DNA of 64,000 nt from Penelope pileata (Eukaryota > Chordata > Aves > Galliformes > Cracidae): NCBI GenBank assembly GCA_013396635.1, contig WBMW01003208.1, forward strand, positions 32,462 to 96,461, in the 5' to 3' direction. Made by a program: the position numbers and the translations under genes. Within the stretch, counting starts at the first letter, position 1. Every line of letters begins with the position of its first letter. The notes beneath the pieces were generated by a model that had not been told where the DNA came from, ran no database searches, and saw only the letters and a list, made by a program, of their open reading frames with translations. Positions 1 through 11,190 of this stretch are shown here, one piece after another.

Positions 1-2753
1 TGGTCAGACTGTGCCTGCAGCAGGGTGCCCCAGGGCAGGACGTGTCCCTGCATTGAGCATCCGGAGGGAAATGGCGTTTTGGAGAGAGCAGCGGAGGCAG
101 GAGGACCTTGCAGCGAGGAGATGGATCGCTTCAGCCCGCGCAGGAACGGCCCTGAAATGAGAGCAGTGGAAGGGGCACAGCCAGATAAAAAATGGGCTGT
201 GTCAAAACCGTGTCCTTCTGCACCTCGCAGAGAGCACCTTGCATCACTGCCGCTCACAGCACAGCCAAAATCAGGCTCACTTCCCCGTGGCCGGGCTGTT
301 TGCTTTTCTCACTTCTCCAAGGGCCGTTTTCCTGGTCACAGGAGGTCACCTGGGAACCCCGTGCCACTTGGTCCCCCTGGGCCACCCCCCCCCCATGCCA
401 CCCTGCTCTGTGCACGCAGCGTGTGCGCACAGGACAGGCCTGGAGCCTGGAGCACGGCTGTGGGTCTCCACCGAACGCCCGCAGCGTCCCCTCCAGGAAA
501 GCCACAGCTGGAGCTGCACACTGCAGCACTAAGAAAGAGCTGCATTTAGGTCACCCCGAACGACTTCTTTATCTGTTCCAGAGACTTTTAAAAACTCCCT
601 CTATGACTGTTCTTGCCGCAATTAAGTCAGACTGTAACTCAGCGGACGGCCTCTTGCGCTTCCCTTTGATCAGCCCGTAGCGCCGCGCAGCCCGGGAGCT
701 GCGGTTATTGAGCAGCGGAGAAGGATGGCAGCTCGAGCGGCTTCGATTGAGAACTGTGTCAAATAAAATCAGAGGGATTTGTTGGAGGGGCTCTGCGAGA
801 CGTGCGCAGCATGGGAAGAGGATGCCAAAATGGGCTTCAGGTCTTTTAAAAGAGCTCTAAGAGAGGAAACGTGCTGCAGCAGACAAATGCCTCCGCGGGC
901 ATCCACCACCTCCACCTCCCAGCACCTCCCGGCGCTCGCATCACAGCCGAGCATCTTCCCCCTGCAAAGTGGTTGTGCGGCTTTGCAGACAAACGCGGGG
1001 TTTATCCCAGCCGAGATGAGATCTGATAAGCTGCAACTCGTTCTGAATTCTGGTCAACATGACAATTAAAGAGCCCTGCTCATTTCTTCCAGCTTAGGCA
1101 TTATAATAAACTTAACAGCAACAAAAATAAACGTGGAGTTTGACACGTAAGAGCTCTGCTGGCTTTAAAAATTAATTTTCATAAATGATTAAACGCTGCT
1201 GCAGAAATCAAAGGGAAGCACCATGAAAATTCTCGCTTTTCTGAGCGGAGCCGCACTTCGCTGTAGGTCCCCTAATGGGAACAGGAGTTCTGCGGCCACG
1301 GGGCCTCCATGCCTCTTACCTGCAGCCTTTGAAGTGCTGCTGCCACCAGCCTCTCGTCTGCTGCTGACGGGAGCAGCCTGACAGAGCGGCAGCGTGCAGG
1401 AACGGCGGCACGGGAAGGACGGAGCGGAGCGATGCCCCAGGGCTGGAAGCATGAGCCCGGTGCCAGCTGGGCAGCGAGGGGCTGGGGGCCAGTGGGCAGC
1501 AGCCCCCTCCCCGTGCCCACCACCACCCGTCCCAGTGGTCCTGGGTCATCCCCCCCCCGGCCCCACGATGTCCCCAGTGGTTGGTGGCTGTTCTGCTGAC
1601 CCGATGTCTCTGGGTTTGCCTCCCAAAGAGCTGAGCAGGGGGGTCCTGGTGCCCAGCAGCTGCAAACCCGACCCCATGGCACCCTGCAAGGCCCAGGGCT
1701 GCTTCCAGCACGTGAGTGCCTGCTCACAGCGGGAGGGGGCTGCCTCCCAGCAAGGGGATGATGCACGGCAACAGCACCAGGCTGACAGAAACAGCTCATT
1801 GCAAACAAAGGGTGCAGGGATTGACGCTGTACCGCATCGCTAAGCAGGAGGTTTGTGCCTCAGAGGAAGATCTGCGAAACTTAAAGGGGGCTTGAGAGAG
1901 AGCAGCTACAAGAAAAGGGGAAGCAAATGCAGATGGGAAGGGAAAAAGAATGGGAAAGATGATGGGAAAAGCCTAAGTCCCAGCTGCAAGAGGTTTTTGG
2001 GGTGTGTGGGGCTGGGCAGAGGACGCAGGCAGCAGTGTCACAGCAGTCCCTGAGGTTTCCCCACACCCCAGGGGTGCTCGGCAGCTTCCCCAGAACTGGG
2101 TGGGTGCTGGCACAGGGGGAGCAGGTTTTACATGGAGTGGTGGTTGGGGTCACATAGCCTCATGTTTCTGGGCAGACACAGGAGCTCTACAGGGCCCTTG
2201 CCCAGCCCTAAAGCTGGGCACTAACAGATACTGAGACAAATCCTGAGCTGAGGAAGGATCCAGCCCCACCCCACGAGGTAACCAGGAGACCCCATGGGCT
2301 TCGGGTCGAGCCCCGAGGGAAGGGGCTGCACCCCTGGGTGGCACACAGCCACGGCCAGCAGCGAGCTGCCACGTGCCTGTGCCATGGCCCTGCTGGGCAC
2401 CGGGGCAGGGGCTGCCCCGTGCTGGGGGCTCAGCCCCAGGCCGCAAGCAGTGGCTGTGGCTCTGCAGGCTGCCCTTGGGGATACTGAGTGTGAGAGTGCA
2501 GAGAACGCAGCGTCCTGCCGAGCATCTGCAACAGGGAGAGTCCGGAACGCAACACTCAGAGGCAAAGCCACCTGTGCTTCCTTCTGTATTCAAAGCAACA
2601 GAGGGAGGACACAGTGCTTTTGTGGAACAGACGGAGCTGCCGTTCTGCTCACATGGACACAGGGGGAGGCGCTGGGGGCAGCTCCGGGCGGGCTGAGCTC
2701 CCCATCCCAGGGGGCAGCCCTGGAAATCCACGGGACCCATGGCCGCTGCTGGG
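1..2753. other. intergenic DNA downstream of BPIFB4
   Basis: I see no exon with supporting splice sites here. The open frames are short and overlap on both strands, as expected of GC-rich DNA. It must contain the BPIFB4 3' UTR. No AATAAA or ATTAAA on the minus strand lies within about 700 bases of the stop. The only variant noted is TGTAAA (minus) near 2127-2132, so the 3' end of that gene is not located. Confidence 0.6.
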
Positions 2754-5700
2754 TCACGCTGACAGCACGAGGAGGTCCTGGTGGCAGAGGGCTGGGTGTC
2801 ACACGGGATGCTCTGCACGCCATGGTCAGGGAGTGCGGGTACCAGCGTGGTGCTCACCTCGATGACGTCGATGTCGGCGTTGGTGAAGTCGATGTTCAGC
2901 AGCCGCGGGAGTGGCACCCCCCGGCCCAGCACGGCTGCAGGGTGGGCAGCACGGTCAGTGCAGCACTGCATGGTCAGCACGGACCTGCCCAGCCCCTCCT
3001 CCTGAGCCCCCCACCAGCACTTTGCACCCCAGCACCCGGTGCGTGGATGAGGCACAAAAGCATCCTTACTGTTCAGGGCAGGCAGGAAGGCGACGTCGAA
3101 AACCTTGTCCACGAGCATCTCCAGCAGTGAGATCTGCAACAGGGAGAGGGGTCCCTCACACCATGCCCAGCATGGAGACGTGGTCCTGGGGGATGTGGGG
3201 TTCTCTGCTCACACCGCCAGACCCAGCTGCTCCAGCCCCACACCCACTTCATGCAAACTTCTTAGAAACTGGCCCTTTCTTTAAGCATTCAATGCTCACA
3301 TTTTAGTCCCAAAATAACGGCACTCCTCAGAGCTGTTGCACCAGGCATTGAGAGCTGCCTGGACTGGAGGTGGGTGCAGAGCGGTGCAGCCCCCATGCCA
3401 ACCCCAGGCACCAAACCCACAGCCGCTGGGCTCTGCCCAGTGACCGCAGGCCTGCAGGGTAAGTGCACGTGGTGCCAAGAGCAGCCCCTGCTTTGTTCCC
3501 ACATGCCCCAACACCAGCTGGTGTCAGCCATCGGGACTGGGCCTGTTCCCCATCGCTATCTTTCACCACACAGATCTACAGGATTTTTTCTGAAGATTGC
3601 TCATGGATCATCCACGAAGCAAATGCCTCTGCAGAGGTGAAAGAAAGGTCCTATTAAAAATGCAACACAAACGATACTTCGTAATTGGCCCTTAATTCTC
3701 CCGAGCCAATCTCTATCAGCACTTTGCTCTCTGCAATAGATTTCAAGTATTGCTGAGGCTGCTCATGTTCTTACATCAAAATCACCAACAGATGAAGACT
3801 CCAAGAAGAGCTCAGTCCTGCAGAAGGAAGCAGACAGTGAGATGCAGGCGGCTCCTCGGGTGCTGTCACCCCACCCTACCCCACCCCGTCCCACCAACGC
3901 GTCCCGCGGCACGGCCACCCCACCCCATCCCACCCCACAGCAGTGGGAGCAGGGGCAGAAGGCAGCGTCCTACTTCTCAAGGCTGGCACTGATCTTCAGT
4001 TTGTTGCCCTCAACAGCAAACTGGGCCAGCAGGGAGGCGTCCTGCAGCCAGAGCACAGCACGGGTCGGTGGGGCAGGACAGCCCTGGCTGCAGAGAGCCG
4101 GAGCCACCAGCCCCTGCACCACGGCAGCGTGTCAGCACGGCGGCTGCTCTGTACGTACGATATTCAGAAGGCAGAGAGACTTCTGCACATTGTCTGGGTG
4201 GATGACCACCACCTCCGACGTAGCCTTGAGCTGGATCGCACCTTTATTTTTCTTTAAGGTCACCACAGGTGCTTCAGGAACTGCGATTTTCAGTAGCAAT
4301 TCACAAGGATCAGGGTACGCCTTGAAAACCTGCAGTGTTTGGAGGCAGAAAGTTAGTGGTGGCCAGGGCACAAACCTGCCAGCGCCTGACTGGGCAGAAC
4401 AAGCAGGCAGGGAGCAGCAGGGGTAAGGACAGAGCCAGCTGCCTGCTGGGCAGCGTTTGCTGCTCCCTGGGATGGATCTGCTCCTGCACTGCTGCAGCTC
4501 AAGGCTGTTCACCACTGTTGGAACTGAACTCAAGCCAGGTGGGAGCTCCATGAATGCCCTGAGCCCTGCTGAGAACATCTGGTCCTGGCTGGGGGGATGC
4601 TGCAAGGGACTTTTGTGAGCAGGAGAGGTGCAGAGGATAGTGACAGACCAGGCTCAGAGCTGCTGTGGTTTCTGATTTCAGAGCAAAGTCAGAGCTCTTT
4701 CAAGCCCACGGGACATCCGAGATTGTGTCTCTGAGCAAAGAGGCAGGGAGAGCTGCCCCATCTCTGGGTGCTTCCCTTCCCAGGATATTGGAAGTGCTGT
4801 GGAACCGGGACTCACCGCAGGAACCAGGGCTCCAAGAGTCGCTGTCGTCAGCGGCGGAAGCTCAGGAAACTGTCACAGACAAAGGGGAAATGGTGCATGT
4901 GCTGGTTTTCAGCAGATAGCTCCCACTTTGTCTCAGTAATACACCTGAGACCACATGGTCTTCACTCTCATGTTTTGCCTAGGATAGCAGAGATCCTGAT
5001 AAATGGGGAAGAGGTGCTAGAGCAAATGGAGACCAGTTTAATGACAGTCCTGAGCTTTCTGGACGCTGGAGCCAGGCAGTTTCCGTGCTCACCATGCCGT
5101 TGGAGATGTCCAGGTCCAGGACTCCTTCCTTCTGCAGGGCAGACAGCACTGAGCTGAGGAAGTTCACGGAAAGGCCCAGCTGGGAGTTGCTGGTATCTGG
5201 CATCGGCGGCAGAGGCGGCATGGGGACCCGTGGAGGTGCGGGGACAGGTTCTGGCCTTCCCAGCGGGTAGTCAGCCAGGCCTCCTGCTACCCGCCCGACG
5301 ACGGTCTGCAGTTAGAGGGAAGGAAGCACGAGCCAAGACGTTGCAGCAGTTTGCAATGTTTGCCTTTACGGTTAACTTCGTGTTCCATCGATGTGAAATC
5401 ACTGCACGCATGGCCAAGTCAGATCCCATTGCATTTCCTTCTCCAGAAGCTCATGAAATGTGAACCCCATGACGGCAGCAGCGCAGGAGCAGGGCACGGA
5501 GCCAGGACCTCCGTGACCCTCTCACAGCCACCTCAGATCCGATGTGTGTGACCCCAAGCACAGCCTAGGAGACGCTCCCAAACCCCCTGAGATATCACAG
5601 CACTCGAAGGGAGTGGAAGGAGAAGGTGCAGGACTCACGTTCAGGTCCACTTGGAGGAACTGGCCGGTCACCAGCGGCAGGCTGGACACGGTGTACTGGA

Positions 5701-8700
5701 TGCTGCCCAGCAAGCCCAGTGGCACCAGTGCTGGTGGAGGGGAAGAGGCTCAGAGGCTGCTGCGGGGCTGGGGCACAGACCCCCCACCAAGCAGGCTCTG
5801 CCTGGTGCTGAGAGCTCTGTGCTGCTGATGAAGTTGTTTCCCTAACGAGCAGCATGTGCTGCTGCTGGAGACAGGGGCCACCTCACTGCCTCCAGGGGTG
5901 CCCACCCAAGGGTCTCTGCTGGTCGTTAAAAAGGAGGTGGGGAAAGGAAGCTCCCTGGGTGCTGCCAGGCGTGAGCTGAGAGCTCCTGGGGTGCTGGCAC
6001 TGGCATAGGGCAGAGGTGGGCTGCAGGGGTGGCAGCGTCACAGCCCCCAAGTGGCCAATATAACAGCAGAGGTGACCCAAGGGGATGGCAGGGTGGGGGC
6101 CACAGCTACTCACAGTTGACAAGCCCCAGCTGGTCATTGACGAGGCCCAGGGCAACATCCAGGACTGGGCAGAGCTGCAGGGGGATGGGGGAGTGACCAC
6201 ACTCAGACCTGGGTACAGCCCATCGTGTCCCTGCCCCTGTGTCCCCAGGTGCTGCTGAGACTGGAGCTGGCTGAGGCTCCCTGTACTTCCCCCAGCTGGG
6301 GAGTAGGGCTGGGACTGAGTGCCAGGAGCCCATGTGGAACGAACAGAGAGACCCTGGGGCTCTTGTGAGGGAGCAGAGACCCCAACCCAGCTCACAGGCA
6401 CTGCTGGGAGATCCCGGGCACTTGGGCAGATCTGTGCCAAGCTTTGTCCCAGTCTTTCAGGGGAAGGCACAGCATCTCCCACGCAGATGGAGGTGGCACA
6501 TGTCTCCCATTAACTCCAAACCACAGCAGCCCCTGAGACAGAAGCCTCAGTTCCCTCAAGATATGCACCACAGCTTTCAGACGGACCCACTGCTCCTTTC
6601 CAGGGCAGGATTTGCACTGCCTGCAGCCCCTACAGTGATGGGCACCACAGCTGGCACTGCCCCACACCAGGCGCAGCAACATCACCGATCAGTGTGGGCC
6701 CTGGCTCGGCTGACACAGAGCTGCACTGCAAGGGTTTCTCCTTCCAACTTACCAGATTAGGAAGAAGCCTGTTCAGGACACTGGCCAATAAATTATCCAC
6801 AATTGGCAGCAGGCTGTGGAAAAACAAAGGTTCAGCATGAAAAAAAACCTGCTGCAAAGTAAATGAGTTTTAAACAATTCCCTGAGAAATACGTGTAGAG
6901 CAGATCTCCTGGAGCAAGGCAATTGCAGCAGCAAAGTGCATTGTGTATGCTTGGATTTTGCATGAGATAAGTCTAATTTGCATCCCAAAATAGCCAGTGG
7001 GAAATTTACTGCTGCCTTTCATCTGCTGGTGTATAGGCTCCTTAAATGAGCAGCAACAACCTCAGCACAAGAGCTTTTTGTGCTTTACATGCCAAATGCT
7101 TACATCTTAGAAGACCCGGTGCAATGCCAGGTAAAAGGACCTGGAATGCGGTGCAAGGGACAGAACTGCTCCTCAGGATGCCACTCACCCTCTCAGGAGA
7201 CTGACTTTAATGCCACCGAGGAGCGTGTTGCATTTTTCTACCACCAGTTTGGGGTAGCCGGTGCCGTCCATGGTCAGCCTGACCCTCGAGGTGATGTTCA
7301 CTTCCACGGCGATGTCCAGCAGGCCCAGGAGGCTGTGCAGGGGACAGGAGGGGCAGCAAAGGAGCAGGAGCTCGTGGCCATGCCTTCAGGGCAGCGGGGC
7401 ACAGCCAGACCCACCTTCTGCCGCTGAGGGCCACCCGTGTGTAGAGGTTCAGGTGGACGCCGATGCCGGGCAGGAGCCGCAGGGACATCCTGGGCAGCGT
7501 CAGCTCCACGATCCTCAGCCTGCAGGGACAGTGCGGGGACACGGTGGGTGGCAGCCCTGGCACAGCCAGCTGCCACCTGGGGCCCTGTGGGTGCTGCTCG
7601 AGGGGCGGCTGAGTTGGGCCCTTTGGGCAAGCGATGGCAAAGGGCACCAAGTTTCCTCAGTTGTTTTCCTGATTTATCAGAAGCCCTGCTCTATTTGCCC
7701 TATTACTGCTTGTCCTTGCGCTTCGGCTCAGTGCTGGGCTTCAAATAAGTGTTAGAAATCTGCAAACAGCTCAGCATTGGCTTGGGAGCGCTGGCACCGG
7801 CTGAGGCGCGGCTCCGAGCTCCCCCTGCGGGCAGCACCTCCCGGCTCCCAACCCCATCCCCTCTCCCCATGCAGCCCAGAGGTCCCCGTGCAGCCAGCAA
7901 CGCAGACCCGGAGCCTCGCAGGCAGCATTTGCACCGAGCCACCATCTCCTGACCACATCTGAGCATCTACTGCAGCAGCAGCACCACCCGACAGCACTCT
8001 GAGCTCTGTGGGAGCCGTCCTTACCCTGTGAGCCCCTGCACCGTGCTGAGCAGGCCTCCGTCCCCGAGGACGCCGAGCAGACCACCGCCGCCGAGCAGGC
8101 CCCTGTCCCTCAGCAGGCCCCTGTCCCCCAGCAGGCTGCCACCGCCTCTGNCCCCCCGCCCCGTGGGCCTCCGCTTCCATCCTCCTGGGGCAGCTCCCCG
8201 AGGGCCCCGCGCAGGGCTGCGCCGTGCTGCAGGGAGCCTGCAAGAGCTGGAGAGCAGGTGTCAGTGCGGGGCTGTGCCGGGATGGGCACACAGAGCCCCG
8301 GGGATGGGTTGTGGGGGTCTGTGCTCTCCATCCCGGTTACTGCCTGTGCCAATCCCCGCCTGCCTGCCTGCGGTTTTACCCATTTTTAGCCCAGGAAAAG
8401 GGTTTTGGCATCTTTGAGACACCAGAGATGGGACAGCACAAGGCCTGGCACGGTGATGGGACCTGGCCCGGTGACAGACCCTAAGGCGAGGGGCCGGGAG
8501 GCTCACAGCCCCCAGAGGTGCCCCCAGGAGGAGCTGCCCCCAGGGGAGCAACATCACTGCTTCACGTCTGTCAAATGGGAGCCCCTCAGGGAAATAATAA
8601 TTACCAAAGGAAAGACTCAGGGTTCACTTTAGGGGGGGAGGTTTGCATGCAAGCCTCAGGCTCCTTCACTCCATGCCATTCCCCTCCCTTTCCGGGCTTG

Positions 8701-8872
8701 CTGGGCCGTACAGTGCCTTAACCCCAGGGGCCGCTGCCGTCCCTCTGCCCAGGGCCGACTCACCATCGCCCAGAACACCTTTACTGAGCCTGAGGACGGC
8801 ATCTGTCGGCGGCTGGCTGAGTGCCGGGGTCAGCAGGACACAGAGCACAGCGATGCCCAGAGCTGTTGGCAT
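2754..8872 (-). CDS. BPIFB4: BPI fold-containing family B member 4, 15 coding exons (exon 2 frameshifted in this assembly)
   Basis: Secreted two-domain BPI-fold protein; mammalian BPIFB4 is a PLUNC-family lipid-binding protein. Coding exons 5'-3': 8764-8872, 8025-8237, 7415-7519, 7189-7332, 6753-6813, 6114-6174, 5639-5730, 5093-5305, 4816-4869, 4159-4329, 3974-4041, 3775-3817, 3070-3133, 2858-2934, 2754-2777. All introns are GT-AG, and phases agree except across exon 2. The product starts MPTALGIAVLCVLLTPALS (signal peptide). A short Gly/Leu stretch ends STVQGLTG, then come LRIVELTLPR, LDIAVEVNIT, LPLVTG, LPPLTTATLGAL and NIDFTNADIDVIE, and it ends DLLVLSA. These match mammalian BPIFB4 segment for segment, including the last seven residues. 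The conserved BPI-fold cysteine pair falls at about residues 177 and 213. Exon 2 (213 nt) is one base off the length its flanking phases require and contains an N at 8151. With that corrected the protein is about 499 residues, shorter than human (about 614) because the exon 2 insert is smaller. The ATG at 8870-8872 directly precedes the signal peptide. Confidence 0.93.
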
Positions 8873-8946
8873 GGTGTGCTCCGACGTGGCAGGACAGGGA
8901 CGCAGGGATGGCTCACACTGCTGGCACCAGGGCAGCAAACAGCAAC
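8873..8946 (-). other. BPIFB4: BPIFB4 5' UTR part of the first coding exon
   Basis: A good acceptor (pyrimidine tract then CAG) lies at 8947-8949 on the minus strand, 74 bases before the BPIFB4 ATG. This implies an upstream non-coding exon, matching the layout of the other minus-strand genes here. Inferred from splice signals only. Confidence 0.5.
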
Positions 8947-8969
8947 CTGGAGAAGGAAAATGGGTGAGA

Positions 8970-9070
8970 GGAATCACAGAACCCTTAGAGTTGGAAGGGA
9001 CCTTTAAAGGTCATCTAGCCCAACTCCCCTGCACTGTACAGGGACATCTACAGCTCGATGCAGGGACAGC
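8970..9070 (-). mobile_element. CR1 LINE 3' fragment
   Basis: The plus strand reads AATCACAGAA, then TTGGAAGGGACCTTTAAAGG, then TCATCTAGCCCAACTCCCCTGC. This is the reverse complement of the 3' end of avian CR1 retrotransposons, so the element is in minus orientation. It is heavily 5' truncated and sits in the first intron of BPIFB4. Confidence 0.85.
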
Positions 9071-9823
9071 TACAGCTGGGAAAGCCTGAGGGGTTTCGAG
9101 CAGGGCGCGTGGCTCTCAGTGAATAGCAAACCTGGGCTTTAGGAGAAGCAAAACTGTGTTGGAGCCACATTCAGCAAACTGATTTGGTCACACAAAAAAA
9201 AAGGAAAAGAGGGAGGGCAAAAGGCATCCATATGCACATCTGCAGGCAATTTTTCAAGCCAGCTTCTGCACAGCCACACCGTGTAACACCTGTGTGCTTG
9301 CTGCCATTCACACCCACCCCGGGCAGCGTGCTCCTTTCCATCTCTGGTCGCTGTGACACGATTTTAAAAACTTGCAGTGTGAAATCATTACTCATAGCCC
9401 AGAGACTGCTCTGTGCTTCCCTTGCTGAAACTGCAAGTGGCTGTGCACGTTCACTCTGCCATCGCACAAACAACTCACCCTGGGAACGAAGCCTTCTGAC
9501 TGTAAATCTGTTTTTCTGAGTTTTCAGGCCAGCCACTTCATACAACCCAGAACCGCTTACCTACGTTTCTACCCTTATCGGTACCTTCCCAATGTTTTTC
9601 TCGCTCCCCACATGCTGTAAGGCTCACAGTGAGGCGGTGGCCCTGCAGCCCAGGCTCACAGCCCTGCACACTGTGCTGAGCACCCTTACCCAGCCCTGTC
9701 CCGACGTGCAGGGCCTGGCTCCTCTCCTCCTGCCCCACTCCAGCTCAAGGGGAGACCTGGCGGCTGGGCACGGCCACCCGGCTCGCACCTCTGCTCTGCT
9801 TTGAGGTGTGGGAACAGTGGGTT

Positions 9824-9832
9824 CTTATATAG
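9824..9832 (-). promoter_or_regulatory. BPIFB4: TATA box, putative BPIFB4 promoter
   Basis: The minus strand reads CTATATAAG, about 950 bases upstream of the BPIFB4 ATG. A donor (AGAG|GTGCGA) follows at 9787-9788, which would end a very short non-coding first exon (about 9789-9800). The equivalent positions of the other cluster genes carry the same kind of box. The transcription start is inferred. Confidence 0.6.
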
Positions 9833-9833
9833 C

Positions 9834-10880
9834 GAAACCGATGCAGAGAAAGTGGAAAGATGCCTAAGCTGTAAAAGCTGGGCTAGTGGATCGAGTCCGT
9901 AATGCAGCGTTTGTGGTTTTAACATATTCCAACATAAACAGTGGTTTGTAACTCAGGGCTGAGTGTTGAGCAACAGCTCACTGGATACCCCCTTATCAGC
10001 AGGGCTGTTACCCAACAGCTCCGAGGAAGGGAGAAAATCCCCAAATCTCTGGAGCACGCGAAGCTGCTGCCAGCCCCAAAGGAGCCGTGCTGGAAAGCCA
10101 GCAGACTGCAGCTGCCCAGGAAATGCCGGCCAACGCCTGCAGCCGGGCGTTAACACAAACCTCCTCCACATGTACACCTGCAGGTGATTTTTCAGGTCCT
10201 GCCCAGCTTTCCAGCAGGCACATGGGTAGGATCCAGAAAAGCCCTGGGAGACATTTTAGCCCTTTCAGCATTCAACCTGAGAAGCAGCTCCTGCGGATTA
10301 TCCTATCGGCCTCCGCAGCTGCCAGCCCCGCTCAGCAGACGCAGTTCTGCAGCCTCAGGGTGCACTGAGAAATGCAGATCAGGTGTCAGCCCACGGGTCA
10401 TAGGGTGCTTTTGTCCTGGTGTCTCGAACTGCTAAAGCCTTCACGAGATAAAAGACATTGCTAAGACGCTGGCTAAAACTATTCCATGCATCTTACATAA
10501 CAAGGGCAAATACATCCGTAAACAGAGCAGCAGGAAGGCAAAGCTCTGTGCCTGGCTCCAGTGGCGAGCAGCGCTGCCCCGTCCTGGCCCACCCGCTCCC
10601 TCGCTGCAGATTTCCCGTTCAGATTTGGAGGTTTGGCCCCGTTCCTGTGCCTTCCTGATCTCGTTCCCCATGCTCCAGTGAGACCACGCTGCCCTGCGCT
10701 GCCTCTGCCACACAGCCCGGGGTGCTGGGCGAGAGTCAGGGTCGGGGTTAGGGTAAGGTATAGCTTCCTCTTCAAAACGCATTGCCTTGTCATGGCTATA
10801 TGGCACAGGGGTACCACAGAGACAAATGGACCCCGGCAGCTGGAAACTCACCCAATGAGTGTTCAGAGAGAAACAGTGAC
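9834..10880. other. intergenic spacer between BPIFB4 promoter and BPIFB3-like 3' end
   Basis: About 1 kb between the BPIFB4 TATA box and the poly(A) signal of the next gene. No coding exon is seen. It contains a short telomere-like GGGGTTAGGGTAAGG near 10743-10757 that is too short to be a repeat array. Confidence 0.6.
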
Positions 10881-10892
10881 GTGGTGAAAGGT

Positions 10893-10898
10893 TTTATT
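10893..10898 (-). terminator. polyadenylation signal of the BPIFB3-like gene
   Basis: AATAAA on the minus strand about 295 bases after the TAA stop of the BPIFB3-like gene. It gives a 3' UTR of roughly 310 bases. Confidence 0.75.
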
Positions 10899-11190
10899 GA
10901 CAGAGCAATCGGAGAGCAACATTTCTGCCTAAAAAACAGCTCTGGTTCCAGACTTTGGGTGTTAGAATCGGGCACAGAAAATCCCCCAACATCCATCAGC
11001 AGCTTCTCTGCACCAGACTTGGGATACAGCAGGATGGGCAGGCCAGAAACATGGTGACAGCCATGGGAAGTGCTCGAGGGAAGACAGGCAAAGCAACTGG
11101 GGATGATCAGAGCTCTCGGGGCTCATGGGGAAGGGAACTGTCTGCCTCATCCCAGGAGCGAGGTCGAGGTTTCCCCGAGATGAGCTGCCT

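Noticed and set aside
192..680. Overlapping long frames at the left edge of the window
   Set aside because: No signal peptide, splice phases or family resemblance; several frames on both strands are open together, as is common in GC-rich DNA.
3289..3569. Minus-strand frames between BPIFB4 exons 12 and 13
   Set aside because: They fall inside an intron whose flanking exons (3775-3817 and 3070-3133) already join in phase and match the family.
10743..10757. Telomere-like GGGGTTAGGGTAAGG
   Set aside because: Less than three degenerate units; not an interstitial telomeric array.
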